From the NCBI RefSeq assembly GCF_014861485.1, contig NZ_JACZHT010000004.1:186001-250000 (forward strand): a stretch of DNA of 64,000 nucleotides. Direction: 5' to 3'. The DNA is from Phaeovibrio sulfidiphilus. GTDB taxonomy: Bacteria > Pseudomonadota > Alphaproteobacteria > Rhodospirillales > Rhodospirillaceae. Of the stretch, positions 16,456 to 25,450 are shown piece by piece. Position 1 is the stretch's first letter; every line of letters starts with the position of its first letter. The translations under genes and the position numbers were made by a program. Below the pieces are notes generated by a model. The model was not told the DNA's origin. It searched no databases and saw nothing but the letters and a program-made list of their open reading frames with translations.

Positions 16456-16893
16456 TCAGTCGCCGCTGGCGGTCATTTTCCAGCCGGCGTCGGTAAAGTC
16501 GCGGACTCGGTCGATGGACGTGGTCTGCAAGACCTCCTCGATCCTGGGTTTTATCCCGGACCAGAAGGCGTGGACGGGACACGGACAGCTTCCCGAGCAC
16601 CCCGGCAGTCCCAGAAGACACTGGTCGGCCCAGTCCTCCCCGTCTATGGCGTGCACCACATCCAGAAGGGAAATCCGGTGTGCCTCGCGGGCAAGCCGCA
16701 GGCCGCCGTCGCGCCCGCGCTTGCCCTCCAGAAGTCCGGCCTCCTGCAGGCGGGCCAGAATCTTGGACAGGTAGGGGCGGGGAATGTTGGCCTCCGCCGA
16801 GACATCGGCCGCTGCCCGGTACTCCTGCCCCTGCGGGTCAAGGGCGGCAAGAACCAGAACGCCGTAAGCCGTCGAGCGGGAAAGCGAAACCAT
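16456..16893 (-). CDS. Rrf2-family regulator, NsrR-like
   Basis: 145-residue winged-helix repressor. The N-terminal HTH (SLSRSTAYGVLVLAAL ... IPRPYLSKILARLQEAGLL) is typical of the Rrf2 family. A cysteine cluster at C92, C99, C103 and C105 can hold an Fe-S cluster, as in NsrR (NO) or IscR. It sits just upstream of hcp on the same strand, so the simplest reading is an NO-sensing repressor of hcp and of itself. Two perfect palindromes lie in its leader. The exact subfamily (NsrR versus another Rrf2 member) cannot be settled by eye. Confidence 0.82.
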   Translation of the reverse strand: MVSLSRSTAYGVLVLAALDPQGQEYRAAADVSAEANIPRPYLSKILARLQEAGLLEGKRGRDGGLRLAREAHRISLLDVVHAIDGEDWADQCLLGLPGCSGSCPCPVHAFWSGIKPRIEEVLQTTSIDRVRDFTDAGWKMTASGD

Positions 16894-16939
16894 GGGAACC
16901 CCCGGGGAAGCCTCGTACTGGAAGCACCTTCCTCTAAAA

Positions 16940-16953
16940 TGACCCCGGGGTCA
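16940..16953. promoter_or_regulatory. Palindromic candidate operator upstream of the Rrf2 gene
   Basis: TGACCCCGGGGTCA is a perfect 14-bp palindrome, 47-60 bp upstream of the Rrf2 start codon. Its half-sites resemble FNR half-sites, but the spacing is 6 rather than 4, so it is not a standard FNR box. The TTGACC at its edge could double as a -35 element. Confidence 0.45.
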
Positions 16954-16964
16954 ACTTTATTGAT

Positions 16965-16976
16965 TACCTCGAGGTA
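16965..16976. promoter_or_regulatory. Second palindromic candidate operator
   Basis: TACCTCGAGGTA, a perfect 12-bp palindrome centred 24 bp from the first and set in an AT-richer stretch. The pair looks like an autoregulatory operator region for the Rrf2 regulator. Confidence 0.45.
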
Positions 16977-17050
16977 CGAATTAATGTTGGGTCGGGGCCG
17001 GGGGCGTTCGGGCACCCGCTCAGGCGTGCGGTTCCGGGCTTCAAGGGCAG

Positions 17051-17095
17051 AAAAAAACCCTGCACAGGATCCCGGAGGGTCTCCCGCACAGGGTT
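17051..17095 (-). terminator. Candidate terminator downstream of narI
   Basis: On the minus strand AACCCTG ... CAGGGTT (arms 17089-17095 and 17056-17062) enclose an inner GC-rich hairpin and run into seven T. It lies about 220 bp past the narI stop and would end the nar transcript before the Rrf2 gene. Confidence 0.55.
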
Positions 17096-17207
17096 GGAGG
17101 TTCCCCGCTCCCGAGGGTCAGAACTTAGGAACGGGGGCGATGCGGTTTCTCCTGTTTTCCCGGCTCAGCCCCGAAACCCGACCGGAGCCAGGAAAGGAAA
17201 AACACGC

Positions 17208-17276
17208 TGTGCAGGTTTCCAAGGGTCCTGCACATTGGATCCTGCCCGAAAGGGCCCGCTCCGAGCGGACAGGATC
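17208..17276. ncRNA. Compact structured element downstream of narI (hairpin plus three-way junction)
   Basis: TGTGCAGG (17208-17215) pairs with CCTGCACA (17227-17234). Next to it, GATCCTG (17238-17244) pairs perfectly with CAGGATC (17270-17276) and encloses two hairpins: CCC-GAAA-GGG (17245-17254, a GNRA tetraloop on the plus strand) and CCGCT-CCG-AGCGG (17256-17268). The geometry is that of a small three-way junction. It sits 36 bp past the narI stop. It could be a 3'-end stabiliser, part of a terminator, or a small RNA on either strand. No family recognised. Confidence 0.4.
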
Positions 17277-17312
17277 AACACGGGCGCGCAGGCGGGGAGC
17301 CCCGCCGGGGGC

Positions 17313-18008
17313 TCAGCCTCTCTTGCGCGCAATCTGGAACCCCGAGCGGATCAGGTAGCGGACGGGCGCCGTCAGGCCCGACAGCATGTGAACCAGGCGG
17401 GTGAACGGGAACAGGCCGATGATCAGCAGTCCCAGGACGATGTGGGTTTTGAACACCCAGGGCTCGTGGACAATCAGGTCTGCGGCCCCGCTTCGGAAGG
17501 TCAGGATGTACTGGGCCCAGTTCGCCAGCGCCATCATGGAGGAGCCGTCCGGAGACCGGGCGCTGAAGGGAATGGTGCCCAGTCCCAGAAGAAGCTGGAG
17601 GTAAAGAAGGACCAGAACCACGGTGTCCATGGGTTTGCTGGTCGCCCGAATCCGCGGGTCGAACAGCCGGCGGTACAGAAGCCACGACATCCCCAGAAGG
17701 CAGACGATTCCGGCAATTCCCCCCGCCGTCATGGCCAGAAAGGCCTTCTGGGGCGCGCTGATGAACGGCTCGTAGACCGCATGGGGCGTCAGGAGCCCGA
17801 CCGCATGCCCCAGGAACAGGAAGAGGATCCCGACGTGGAACAGGTTCGAGGCGATGACCATGCCCCGGCTTCTCAGGAGCATGGAGGAGTCGGCCTTCCA
17901 CGTGTACTGCTCCCGGTCGTAGCGGATGATCGTGGCCACAAGGCACACGCTCAGGCAGAGGTAGGGGAAGTAGCCGAAGAAGAACTCGTGCAGATAGCTC
18001 TGGATCAT
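17313..18008 (-). CDS. narI: Respiratory nitrate reductase gamma subunit (cytochrome b)
   Basis: Membrane cytochrome b of the NarGHI complex; it oxidises quinol at the periplasmic face and sends electrons through two b haems to NarH. The 231 residues start MIQSYLHEFFFGYFPYL and contain five hydrophobic segments. Histidines in NLFHVGIL and GHAVGL, and in FKTHIVLG and TRLVHMLSG, are the expected haem ligands. The ATG at 18008 was chosen because it overlaps the narJ stop as ATGA and gives the family length; upstream in-frame sequence is antisense to the narJ tail. Confidence 0.95.
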   Translation of the reverse strand: MIQSYLHEFFFGYFPYLCLSVCLVATIIRYDREQYTWKADSSMLLRSRGMVIASNLFHVGILFLFLGHAVGLLTPHAVYEPFISAPQKAFLAMTAGGIAGIVCLLGMSWLLYRRLFDPRIRATSKPMDTVVLVLLYLQLLLGLGTIPFSARSPDGSSMMALANWAQYILTFRSGAADLIVHEPWVFKTHIVLGLLIIGLFPFTRLVHMLSGLTAPVRYLIRSGFQIARKRG

Positions 18009-18715
18009 TGGAAACCTCCAGCCTTGAGAGGCGAGGGCGAAACACCACCCGACGGAGCGCCGGGGTGCGAGGCGGTGCCAATCGGGAAGCACGGCGTTTC
18101 GAGCGCGCTGTTGGCATCCCGGCTGGCGTCGGGTTCATCCCGGTCGTCGGGCCGGTCGTCGGGCCGCTCCCCGGCGGTGTGCCCCAGCGCGGCAACCCGC
18201 ACCTCGTCCGGGGCCCTGTCCGACAGGCTTTCAAGCGCGTCGAACACGCAGGCGTAGGGCGAGGCCTTTGCCCGCAGGCGCTGACCGATCAGGGCCACAA
18301 TCGCGATGGCATCCCCCAGGAACTCCCGGGCCTCCTCCGGGGAGCACTGGGAGAGGAACTCCAGGAAGAGGGGAAGGTAGTCGGGCAGCTCGCGGCTGTC
18401 CGGGCTCAGGCCCCTGTCCTCGTAGGTTTGGAGCAGGGCGACCATGGCCGTCCCCCGGTCCCGGGATTCCCCATGGACATGCTCGAACAGGTGCAGGCAG
18501 TGGGAGCGGGTCCGGTCGAAGGTGTGGACGTAGTCCTCCTGGATCTCCAGCAGGTCGGTGGTCATCCGCCGCTCGACGAAAAGCCCCAGGGCCCGGAGGT
18601 GATCCCCGTGGAGGAGCCCCTCTTCGGCCAGGCGCCCGATCAGGGCCGGGCCGGCGGCGACCACCTCGGCATTCGGGTAATCCAGAAGAAGGCCAAGAAT
18701 GCGGAACGTCTCCAT
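18005..18715 (-). CDS. narJ: Nitrate reductase molybdenum cofactor assembly chaperone
   Basis: Cytoplasmic chaperone of the NarJ/DmsD/TorD group, needed for cofactor insertion into NarG and membrane attachment of NarGH. The 236 residues include LLLDYPNAEV and the family motif YVHTFDRTRSHCLHLFEHVHGESRDRG. The last 60 or so residues are Asp/Pro/Ser-rich and probably disordered. It lies 2 bp after narH and overlaps narI. Confidence 0.95.
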   Translation of the reverse strand: METFRILGLLLDYPNAEVVAAGPALIGRLAEEGLLHGDHLRALGLFVERRMTTDLLEIQEDYVHTFDRTRSHCLHLFEHVHGESRDRGTAMVALLQTYEDRGLSPDSRELPDYLPLFLEFLSQCSPEEAREFLGDAIAIVALIGQRLRAKASPYACVFDALESLSDRAPDEVRVAALGHTAGERPDDRPDDRDEPDASRDANSALETPCFPIGTASHPGAPSGGVSPSPLKAGGFQ

Positions 18716-18717
18716 GG

Positions 18718-20289
18718 TCAGTTCCTCCGGCCTGTGGACGGGGGCGGGCGGCCGCTCATGGTGTTCGCGTGGGTCGGCGAGCCGAACAGGGAGGCCCGGG
18801 TCTGGCCCTCCGACTCCCGGTTGCCGAACGCGAGGCCTCTTTCCGAGCGCCGGGCGAAGGCGAGTTCTTCGTCAAACGGCGTGGGGCCCGAATACTCGGT
18901 GTGGTTCGTGGGGACCACAAACCGGTCCTCGTAGGCGGCGAGGGCCATGATCCGGTACATGTCGCTCACCGTGGCCTCGGTGAGTCCCGCTGCCTCCAGG
19001 ATGGGGTCGGAGCTCACGTTGTTGACGGTCTTGTTGCGCATGACCATGCGCATGGCAATCATCCGCTCCAGGGCCCCGACCACCGGGGCCTCCCGCCCCG
19101 CCGTGAGAAGGTTCGCAAGGTAGCGAACGGGAATGCGAAGGCTGTTCACATCCGGCAGGATCCCGTCGTGCGAGGCGGGGATCTGTCCGGCCTCGAAGGC
19201 GCTCTGGACGGGGGACAGGGGCGGGATGTACCAGACCATGGGCAAGGTGCGGTACTCCGGGTGAAGCGGGAAGGCCACCTTCCAGTCCAGGGCCATCTTG
19301 TAGACCGGAGACCGTTTGGCCGCCTCCAGCCAGCTGTGGGGGACGCCGTCCCGGAGGGCCTGGGCGATGACCTTGGGGTCATGGGGGTCCAGGAACATGT
19401 CCAGCTGGGCCTGGTAGAGATCCTGTTCGTCCTCGACCGAGGCCATCTCCCGGATCCGGTCCGCGTCGTAAAGCAGGACGCCCAGATACCGGATCCGCCC
19501 CACGCAGGTTTCCGAGCAGACGGTCGGATCCCCGTTCTCGATGCGGGCGTAGCAGAAGGTACATTTCTCGGACTTGCCGGATTGCCAGTTGAAGTAGATC
19601 TTCTTGTAGGGGCAGGCCGACACACACATGCGCCAGCCCCGGCACTTCTCCTGGTCGATGAGGACAATCCCGTCCTCCTCGCGCTTGTAGATCGCGCCCG
19701 AGGGACAGGCCGCCACGCAGGCCGGATTGAGGCAGTGCTCGCACAGCCGGGGCAGATACATCATGAAGGTGTGTTCAAACTGGCCGTAAATGGCCTTCTG
19801 AATGCCCTCGAAGTTGCTGTCCCGGGAGCGCTTCTCGAATTCTCCGCCCAGGATTTCTTCCCAGTTCGGGCCCCAGAGCGGCTTTTCCATGCGTTCGCCG
19901 GTGATGGCCGAGCGCATGCGCGCGGTCGGGGGCGTGGACACCTCCGGCGCCTTTTGCAGGTGGTCGTAGTCGAAGGTGAACGGCTCGTAGTAGTCGTCAA
20001 TCCGGGGAAGGTCCGGATTGGCAAACAGCTTGGCCAGAAGCCAGAGCTTGTGCCCGGATTTGGGGCGGATGCCCCCGTTCTTCAGCCGGGTCCAGCCGCC
20101 GTTCCAGCGCGTCTGGTTTTCCCAGTCCACGGGGTAGCCGACCCCGGGCTTGGATTCCACGTTGTTGAACCACGCGTACTCGGTGCCGGCTCTCGACGTC
20201 CAGACGTTCTTGCAGGTCACGGAGCAGGTGTGGCACCCGATGCATTTGTCCAGATTGAGGACTTTGCCAATTTGGGCCCGGATTTTCAT
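18718..20289 (-). CDS. narH: Respiratory nitrate reductase beta subunit (Fe-S)
   Basis: Carries four Fe-S clusters that relay electrons from NarI to NarG. The 523 residues start MKIRAQIGKVLNLDKCIGCHTCSVTCKN. Later cysteine groups are CEHCLNPACVAACPSG, CRGWRMCVSACPYKK (its Trp marks the [3Fe-4S] site) and CTFCYARIENG..CSETC. The ATG overlaps the narG stop as ATGA. Confidence 0.97.
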   Translation of the reverse strand: MKIRAQIGKVLNLDKCIGCHTCSVTCKNVWTSRAGTEYAWFNNVESKPGVGYPVDWENQTRWNGGWTRLKNGGIRPKSGHKLWLLAKLFANPDLPRIDDYYEPFTFDYDHLQKAPEVSTPPTARMRSAITGERMEKPLWGPNWEEILGGEFEKRSRDSNFEGIQKAIYGQFEHTFMMYLPRLCEHCLNPACVAACPSGAIYKREEDGIVLIDQEKCRGWRMCVSACPYKKIYFNWQSGKSEKCTFCYARIENGDPTVCSETCVGRIRYLGVLLYDADRIREMASVEDEQDLYQAQLDMFLDPHDPKVIAQALRDGVPHSWLEAAKRSPVYKMALDWKVAFPLHPEYRTLPMVWYIPPLSPVQSAFEAGQIPASHDGILPDVNSLRIPVRYLANLLTAGREAPVVGALERMIAMRMVMRNKTVNNVSSDPILEAAGLTEATVSDMYRIMALAAYEDRFVVPTNHTEYSGPTPFDEELAFARRSERGLAFGNRESEGQTRASLFGSPTHANTMSGRPPPSTGRRN

Positions 20290-23200
20290 GGTGTCTCCTC
20301 CACCGTTGCGACCAGGGCGGGCTCGTCCTGCCACTCGACCGTGTCCATCTTGCGCACCACGACGAAGTCGTCCCGGTTGGACCCAACGGTTCCGTAGTAG
20401 TTGAAGCCGTAGGCCAGCTGGGCGTAGCCGCCGATCATGTGTGTGGGTTTCAGGATGATCCGGACCACCGAGTTGTGGATGCCGCCGCGTTTCCCGGTTG
20501 TCTCCGAGATCGGTGTGTTCATGATTTTCTCCTGTGCGTGGTACATCATGGCGAGCCCCTCGGGGACGCGCTGGGAGACCACCGCCCGGGCGACAACGGC
20601 ACCGTTGGCGTTGTAGCACTCGATCCAGTCGTTATCCCGGATCCCGGCCTTGCGGGCGTCCGTCTCCGACATCCAGACGATGGGCCCTCCGCGCGAGAGG
20701 GTGAGCATCAGGAGGTTCTCGCTGTAGGTGGAGTGAATCCCCCATTTCTGGTGGGGCGTGACCCAGTTCAGCACGACCTGCTTTCGGTCCTTGCCCAGGG
20801 TGTCGATGACCGAGGCCACGGTGCGGGTGTTGACGGGGGGCCGGTAGACGCAGAAGCCCTCGCCAAAGTCCCTCATCCAGTCGTGGTCCTGATAGAAGTG
20901 CTGGCGCCCCGTGAGGGTTCGCCACGGGATCAGCTCGTGGACGTTGGTGTAGCCCGCGTTGTAGGAGACGTGCTCGTCCTCGAGACCGCTCCAGGTCGGC
21001 GACGAGATGATCTTGCGCGGCTGGGCCTGGAGATCGCGGAAGCGGAGTTTCTCGTCCTCCCGTGGCCGGGCCAGGTGGGTGTGGTCGCGCCCGGTGAAGA
21101 CGCCCAGGGCCTCCCAGGCCTTGAGGGCGACTTGGCCGTTGGTTTCCGGCGCGAGGGACAGGACCACCTCGGTGGCGTCGATGTCCGTCTCGATTTTCGG
21201 CAGGCCGCAGGACACGCCCTCGTCGGCGCACACGCCGTTCAGGCGTCCCAGGAAGTCCACCTCCGCGTCCGTGTTCCAGGCAATCCCCTTGCCGCCGTTC
21301 CCGATGGTTTTCATCAGGGGGCCAAGGGAGGTGTACTTGCGGTGGGTGTCCGGGTAGTTGCGCTCGACCACCGTGAGGTTGGGCAGGGTCCGCCCGGGAA
21401 CGGGCTCGGCCTCGCCTTTTTTCCAGTCCTCGGGGCCGAAGGGCTGGGCCAGTTCCCCCGGGCTGTCATGCAAGATGGGCTGGGCGACCAGATCCTTCTC
21501 CAGCCCCAGGTGTCCGGGGCACATCTCCGAGAACCGGCGGGCAATCTCCCGGTAGATGTCCCAGTCCGAGCGGGACTCCCAGGCCGGGTCCACCGCCCGG
21601 GACAGGGGGTGGATGAAGGGGTGCATGTCCGAGGTGTTCAGGTCGTTCTTCTCGTACCAGGTGGCGGTGGGCAGAACGATGTCCGAGTACAGGCACGAGG
21701 TGGACATACGGAAGTCCAGGGTCACCAGCAGGTCCAGCTTTCCCCTGGGGCCCTCGTCGCGCCAGACCACCTCGGAGGGCTTGGGCGCGTTTGCCTCGCC
21801 CAGGTCCCGGTCCATCACCGAGTTCTGGGTTCCCAGCAGGTGGCGCAGGAAGTACTCGTGCCCCTTGCCCGAGGCGCCCAGAAGGTTCGAGCGCCAGACA
21901 AACAGCACCCGGGGGAAGTTCGCCGGGTTGTCCGGATCCTCGCACGACAGGGCCAGGGACCGGTCTTTCAGGCGGGAGACCACATACTCTTTGGGATCCC
22001 GGCCCTGGGCCTCGGCCTCGGCGGTGAGCCTCAGCGGGTTTTCCTGGAACTGGGGAGCGGAGGGGAGCCAGCCCATCCGCTCGGCCCGGACGTTGCAGTC
22101 AATGAGGGTCTGACCCTCCCATTTCTTCGGATCCGCAAGCGGCGAGAGGATGTCGTCCACCCCCACCTTCTCGTAGCGCCACTGGTCGGTGTGGGCATAG
22201 AAGAACGAGGTGGAGTTCATCTGGCGCGGCGGCCGGTGCCAGTCCAGGCCAAAGGCGAGGGGCAGCCACCCCGTCTGGGGGCGCAGCTTTTCCTGCCCCA
22301 CGTAATGGGACCAGCCGCCGCCGGATTTCCCGATACAGCCGCACATCATCAGCAGGTTGATGATGCCCCGATAGGCCATGTCCATGTGGTACCAGTGATT
22401 GATACCCGCTCCCAGGATGACCATGGACCGCCCGCGGGTGCGGTCCGCGTTGTCCGCGAACTCGCGCGCGACACGGATGACGGTCTCCCGCGGCACGCCG
22501 GTGATCTTCTCCTGCCAGGCGGGGGTGTAGGGCTCGTCCCCGTCGCTGGACAGGGGCGGATCGCCACAGACCTCGCGGGCCACGCCGTAGTTGGCCAGTT
22601 GCAGGTCGAACACCGTCGCCACAAGGGCTGTGGTGCCGTCCGCCAGAAGCACCCGGCGCGCCGGAACCCGGCGTTTCAGGATGCTCTCGTGGTTCGTGTG
22701 ATCGAAGAGCTGGTCGCTGGGGATGTTGCCGAAATAGGGGAACCCGACCTCGACGATCACGTCGTGGCGCTCGGCGAGGCTCAGGGTCGGCCAGATCTCG
22801 GCACCCGTGGTCTCGTCCTTCATCTCCAGGTTCCAGCGCCCCTTCTCGCCCCAGCGGGAGCCGATGGTGCCGTTGGGGATTTTCAGGCTGTCGGTCACGG
22901 AATCCCAGAGAACCGGCTTCCACTCGGGATTGTTGTCCGCCCCCAGGGCGCCCTTGATGTCGGAGGCCCGCAAGGTCCGCCCGGCCACGTGGAGGCCACC
23001 GGCCTTTTTGTCCAGACGCACCAGGAAGGGCATGTCCGTGTACTGGCGGCAGTAGTCGTCAAAGTACTCCGAGCGGTTCCGGGCGTGGTACTCCGTCAGG
23101 ATGACGTGCCCCATGGCCATCAGAAGGGCCGCGTCGGTGCCCTGCCGGGGCGCAATCCACTCGTCGGAGAGCTTGGCCACCTCCGAGTAGTCGGGCGTGA

Positions 23201-24044
23201 CCGCCACGGTCCGGGTGCCCTTGTAGCGGACCTCGGTAAAGAAGTGCGCATCCGGGGTCCGGGTCTGGGGCACGTTGGAGCCCCAGGCGATGATGTACGA
23301 CGAGTTGTACCAGTCCGCGCTCTCGGGCACGTCGGTCTGCTCGCCCCACACCTGGGGGGAGGAGGGCGGCAGGTCGCAGTACCAGTCGTAGAACGACAGG
23401 CATGTGCCGCCGATCAGGGACAGGTAGCGTGTCCCCGACGCATACGAGATCATGGACATGGCCGGGATCGGCGAGAAGCCGCACACCCGGTCCGGACCGA
23501 AGGTCTTCGCCGTGTAGATGTTGGATGCGGCGATGATCTCGTTCATCTCGTCCCAGTCGGCGCGGACCATGCCGCCCAGACCGCGGGCGGTCTTGTAGGA
23601 CGCGGTCTTCACCGGGTCGGTCACGATGCTCTCCCAGGCCAGGACCGGGTCGGTGTGCACCTCCCGCGCCTTGCGCCACAGCCTGAGCAGGCGCGAGCGG
23701 ATCATGGGGTATTTCAGGCGGGTGGCGCTGTAGAGGTACCAGGAGTAGCTGGCTCCGCGCGGGCAGCCTCTCGGCTCGTGGTTGGGCAGGTCCGGGCGGG
23801 TGCGGGGGTAGTCGGTGAACTGGGTTTCCCAGGTGACCAGCCCCCCCTTGACGTAGATCTTCCACGAGCACGAGCCGGTGCAGTTCACCCCGTGGGTGGA
23901 GCGCACAATCTTGTCGTGGGCCCAGCGTCCGCGATAGGCGTCCTCCCACTGGCGGTTCTCGTCGGTCGTGATCCCGTGTCCGCCGGAATATTTCTCCGGG
24001 GCCTTGCGGGTGAAGTAGGTCAGCTTGTCGAGAATGTGACTCAT
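20286..24044 (-). CDS. narG: Respiratory nitrate reductase alpha subunit (molybdopterin)
   Basis: Catalytic subunit; reduces nitrate to nitrite at a bis-MGD molybdenum site facing the cytoplasm. The 1252 residues are close to E. coli NarG (1247). The N-terminal FS0 motif is HGVNCTGSCSWKIYV, with His replacing a Cys. The Mo-ligand Asp region is FYDWYCDLPPSSP. The start MSHILDKLTYF (24044) was chosen because GGAGAG lies 6 bases upstream; a TTG 21 bases further up is less likely. It follows narK2 by 17 bp and depends on the cofactor operon at 28679-36312. Confidence 0.97.
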   Translation of the reverse strand: MSHILDKLTYFTRKAPEKYSGGHGITTDENRQWEDAYRGRWAHDKIVRSTHGVNCTGSCSWKIYVKGGLVTWETQFTDYPRTRPDLPNHEPRGCPRGASYSWYLYSATRLKYPMIRSRLLRLWRKAREVHTDPVLAWESIVTDPVKTASYKTARGLGGMVRADWDEMNEIIAASNIYTAKTFGPDRVCGFSPIPAMSMISYASGTRYLSLIGGTCLSFYDWYCDLPPSSPQVWGEQTDVPESADWYNSSYIIAWGSNVPQTRTPDAHFFTEVRYKGTRTVAVTPDYSEVAKLSDEWIAPRQGTDAALLMAMGHVILTEYHARNRSEYFDDYCRQYTDMPFLVRLDKKAGGLHVAGRTLRASDIKGALGADNNPEWKPVLWDSVTDSLKIPNGTIGSRWGEKGRWNLEMKDETTGAEIWPTLSLAERHDVIVEVGFPYFGNIPSDQLFDHTNHESILKRRVPARRVLLADGTTALVATVFDLQLANYGVAREVCGDPPLSSDGDEPYTPAWQEKITGVPRETVIRVAREFADNADRTRGRSMVILGAGINHWYHMDMAYRGIINLLMMCGCIGKSGGGWSHYVGQEKLRPQTGWLPLAFGLDWHRPPRQMNSTSFFYAHTDQWRYEKVGVDDILSPLADPKKWEGQTLIDCNVRAERMGWLPSAPQFQENPLRLTAEAEAQGRDPKEYVVSRLKDRSLALSCEDPDNPANFPRVLFVWRSNLLGASGKGHEYFLRHLLGTQNSVMDRDLGEANAPKPSEVVWRDEGPRGKLDLLVTLDFRMSTSCLYSDIVLPTATWYEKNDLNTSDMHPFIHPLSRAVDPAWESRSDWDIYREIARRFSEMCPGHLGLEKDLVAQPILHDSPGELAQPFGPEDWKKGEAEPVPGRTLPNLTVVERNYPDTHRKYTSLGPLMKTIGNGGKGIAWNTDAEVDFLGRLNGVCADEGVSCGLPKIETDIDATEVVLSLAPETNGQVALKAWEALGVFTGRDHTHLARPREDEKLRFRDLQAQPRKIISSPTWSGLEDEHVSYNAGYTNVHELIPWRTLTGRQHFYQDHDWMRDFGEGFCVYRPPVNTRTVASVIDTLGKDRKQVVLNWVTPHQKWGIHSTYSENLLMLTLSRGGPIVWMSETDARKAGIRDNDWIECYNANGAVVARAVVSQRVPEGLAMMYHAQEKIMNTPISETTGKRGGIHNSVVRIILKPTHMIGGYAQLAYGFNYYGTVGSNRDDFVVVRKMDTVEWQDEPALVATVEETP

Positions 24045-24061
24045 GTGTCTCTCCTGCTCCC

Positions 24062-25450
24062 TCAACTGGGCTTTTCAGCGTTTTTCCGGGCGTACCACCA
24101 CCAGGTCACTCCGATGCAGGTGACGTAGTAGGCGATGAAGCCCCACAGGGCCGGCAGGGCCGAGCCGGGGGACACGACAGCACCGCTCGCGTCGGTGACC
24201 GTCGTGAGGCGGATGGACCCGCTGAAAACCATGGGAAGAATGAAGGCTCCGTAGGCCGCGATGGCGGCGGAGAAGCCCAGTGCCGGGGCCTTTTCCCGGG
24301 GCGGGAAAATGACCCCCATCATGCGGAACACCGACCCGTTGGCCACGCCGGTGGTGATGAAAAGGACCATGAAGAGGGCAAAGAACCCCTGGAAGCTCCG
24401 GTGCTCGGGGGTCAGAAACCAGATCACCCCCAGGACGGCGCCGATCATCACGAACAAGGTCACAAGCGTGACCCGGGCGCCGGAGTCCAGGCGGTCGGAG
24501 ATCCAGCCGCCCACCGGGCGGATCAGCGCCCCCAGAAGCGGTCCGATGAACGCGTAGGCGAGGGGGTTGACCTCGGGAAACTGGTCCTTGATCAGAAGGG
24601 GGAACGCCGCCGAGTAGCCGATGAACGATCCGAACGACATGATGTAGAGCCAGGTCGTGAGGTACATGTGCTTGCGCCGGAAAATCACCAGCTGCTCGGA
24701 CAGGGGCGTGGCCGAGCTCTTCAGGTTGTTCATGCCAAAGGCGGCGGCCACGACCCCCAGGACAATCAGCGGAACCCAGACGAAGGCCGCGTTCTGGAGC
24801 CACATCTCCCGGCCGTCGGGCGTGATCCTGGGCTCTCCGCCCAGGGCACCGAAGACCCCGGCCGTGATCACCATGGGCGCCAGGAACTGGAGGGTGCTCA
24901 CCCCCAGGTTTCCAAGGCCCCCGTTCAGGCCCAGGGCGGTTCCCTGCTCGCGCTTGGGGAAAAAGAAGCTGATGTTGGCCATGGACGAGGAGAAGGCGCC
25001 GCCCCCGAAGCCGCAGCTTGCGGACAGGAGAAGGAAGGTCGCAAACGACGTGTTGGGGTTCTGGACCGCAATGCCGACGCCCACAGCCGGGACCAGCAGG
25101 AGCGCGGTGGCGATGACCGTCCAGTTCCGCCCGCCGAAGATCGGCACGACGAACGAGTACACAAGGCGGAACGTGGCACCCGAAAGCCCTGCAACGGCGG
25201 TCAGCAGGAACAGCTGGGACTTGTCGAAGCGAAAGCCGATCTGGTCCAGGTGCACGGTCACGACGGAGAAAATGACCCACACAGCAAAGGCAAGCAGAAG
25301 GCAGTACGTGGAGATCCAGAGGTTCCGCCAGGCGACGGTGCGTCCGCCCGCGTTCCAGCAGGTCGGATCTTCAGGATCCCAGCGGGCGAGATCTGTTCTT
25401 GGGGCCGGGATTTCAGGAACCCGGCGGGCAAGAGCTGTTCTGGTTTTCAT
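24062..25450 (-). CDS. narK2: Nitrate/nitrite transporter, NarK2 type
   Basis: Major facilitator protein of 462 residues. About 12 membrane segments follow a cytoplasmic N-terminus of roughly 45 residues. The glycine-rich nitrate signature lies in SCGFGGGAFSSSMANISFFFPKREQG. This branch is usually the nitrate/nitrite antiporter that exports nitrite during nitrate respiration. It overlaps narK1 by 4 bp. K1 and K2 side by side, sometimes fused, is common in denitrifiers. Confidence 0.93.
   Translation of the reverse strand: MKTRTALARRVPEIPAPRTDLARWDPEDPTCWNAGGRTVAWRNLWISTYCLLLAFAVWVIFSVVTVHLDQIGFRFDKSQLFLLTAVAGLSGATFRLVYSFVVPIFGGRNWTVIATALLLVPAVGVGIAVQNPNTSFATFLLLSASCGFGGGAFSSSMANISFFFPKREQGTALGLNGGLGNLGVSTLQFLAPMVITAGVFGALGGEPRITPDGREMWLQNAAFVWVPLIVLGVVAAAFGMNNLKSSATPLSEQLVIFRRKHMYLTTWLYIMSFGSFIGYSAAFPLLIKDQFPEVNPLAYAFIGPLLGALIRPVGGWISDRLDSGARVTLVTLFVMIGAVLGVIWFLTPEHRSFQGFFALFMVLFITTGVANGSVFRMMGVIFPPREKAPALGFSAAIAAYGAFILPMVFSGSIRLTTVTDASGAVVSPGSALPALWGFIAYYVTCIGVTWWWYARKNAEKPS

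Larger units (their letters stand above)
16894..17312. other. 419-bp intergenic region, narI to Rrf2 gene
   Basis: Contains no gene. It holds the two palindromes near the Rrf2 start, the candidate terminator, and the structured element, listed separately. A CCTGCACA..GGATCC motif occurs twice (near 17059 and 17227), suggesting the two structured parts are related. Confidence 0.6.

Noticed and set aside
16940-16953. FNR box upstream of the Rrf2 gene
   Set aside because: Half-sites TGAC/GTCA are separated by 6 rather than 4 bases.
20439-24128. 1229-codon plus-strand frame antisense to narG
   Set aside because: Shadow of narG caused by high GC in third positions; no protein-like features.
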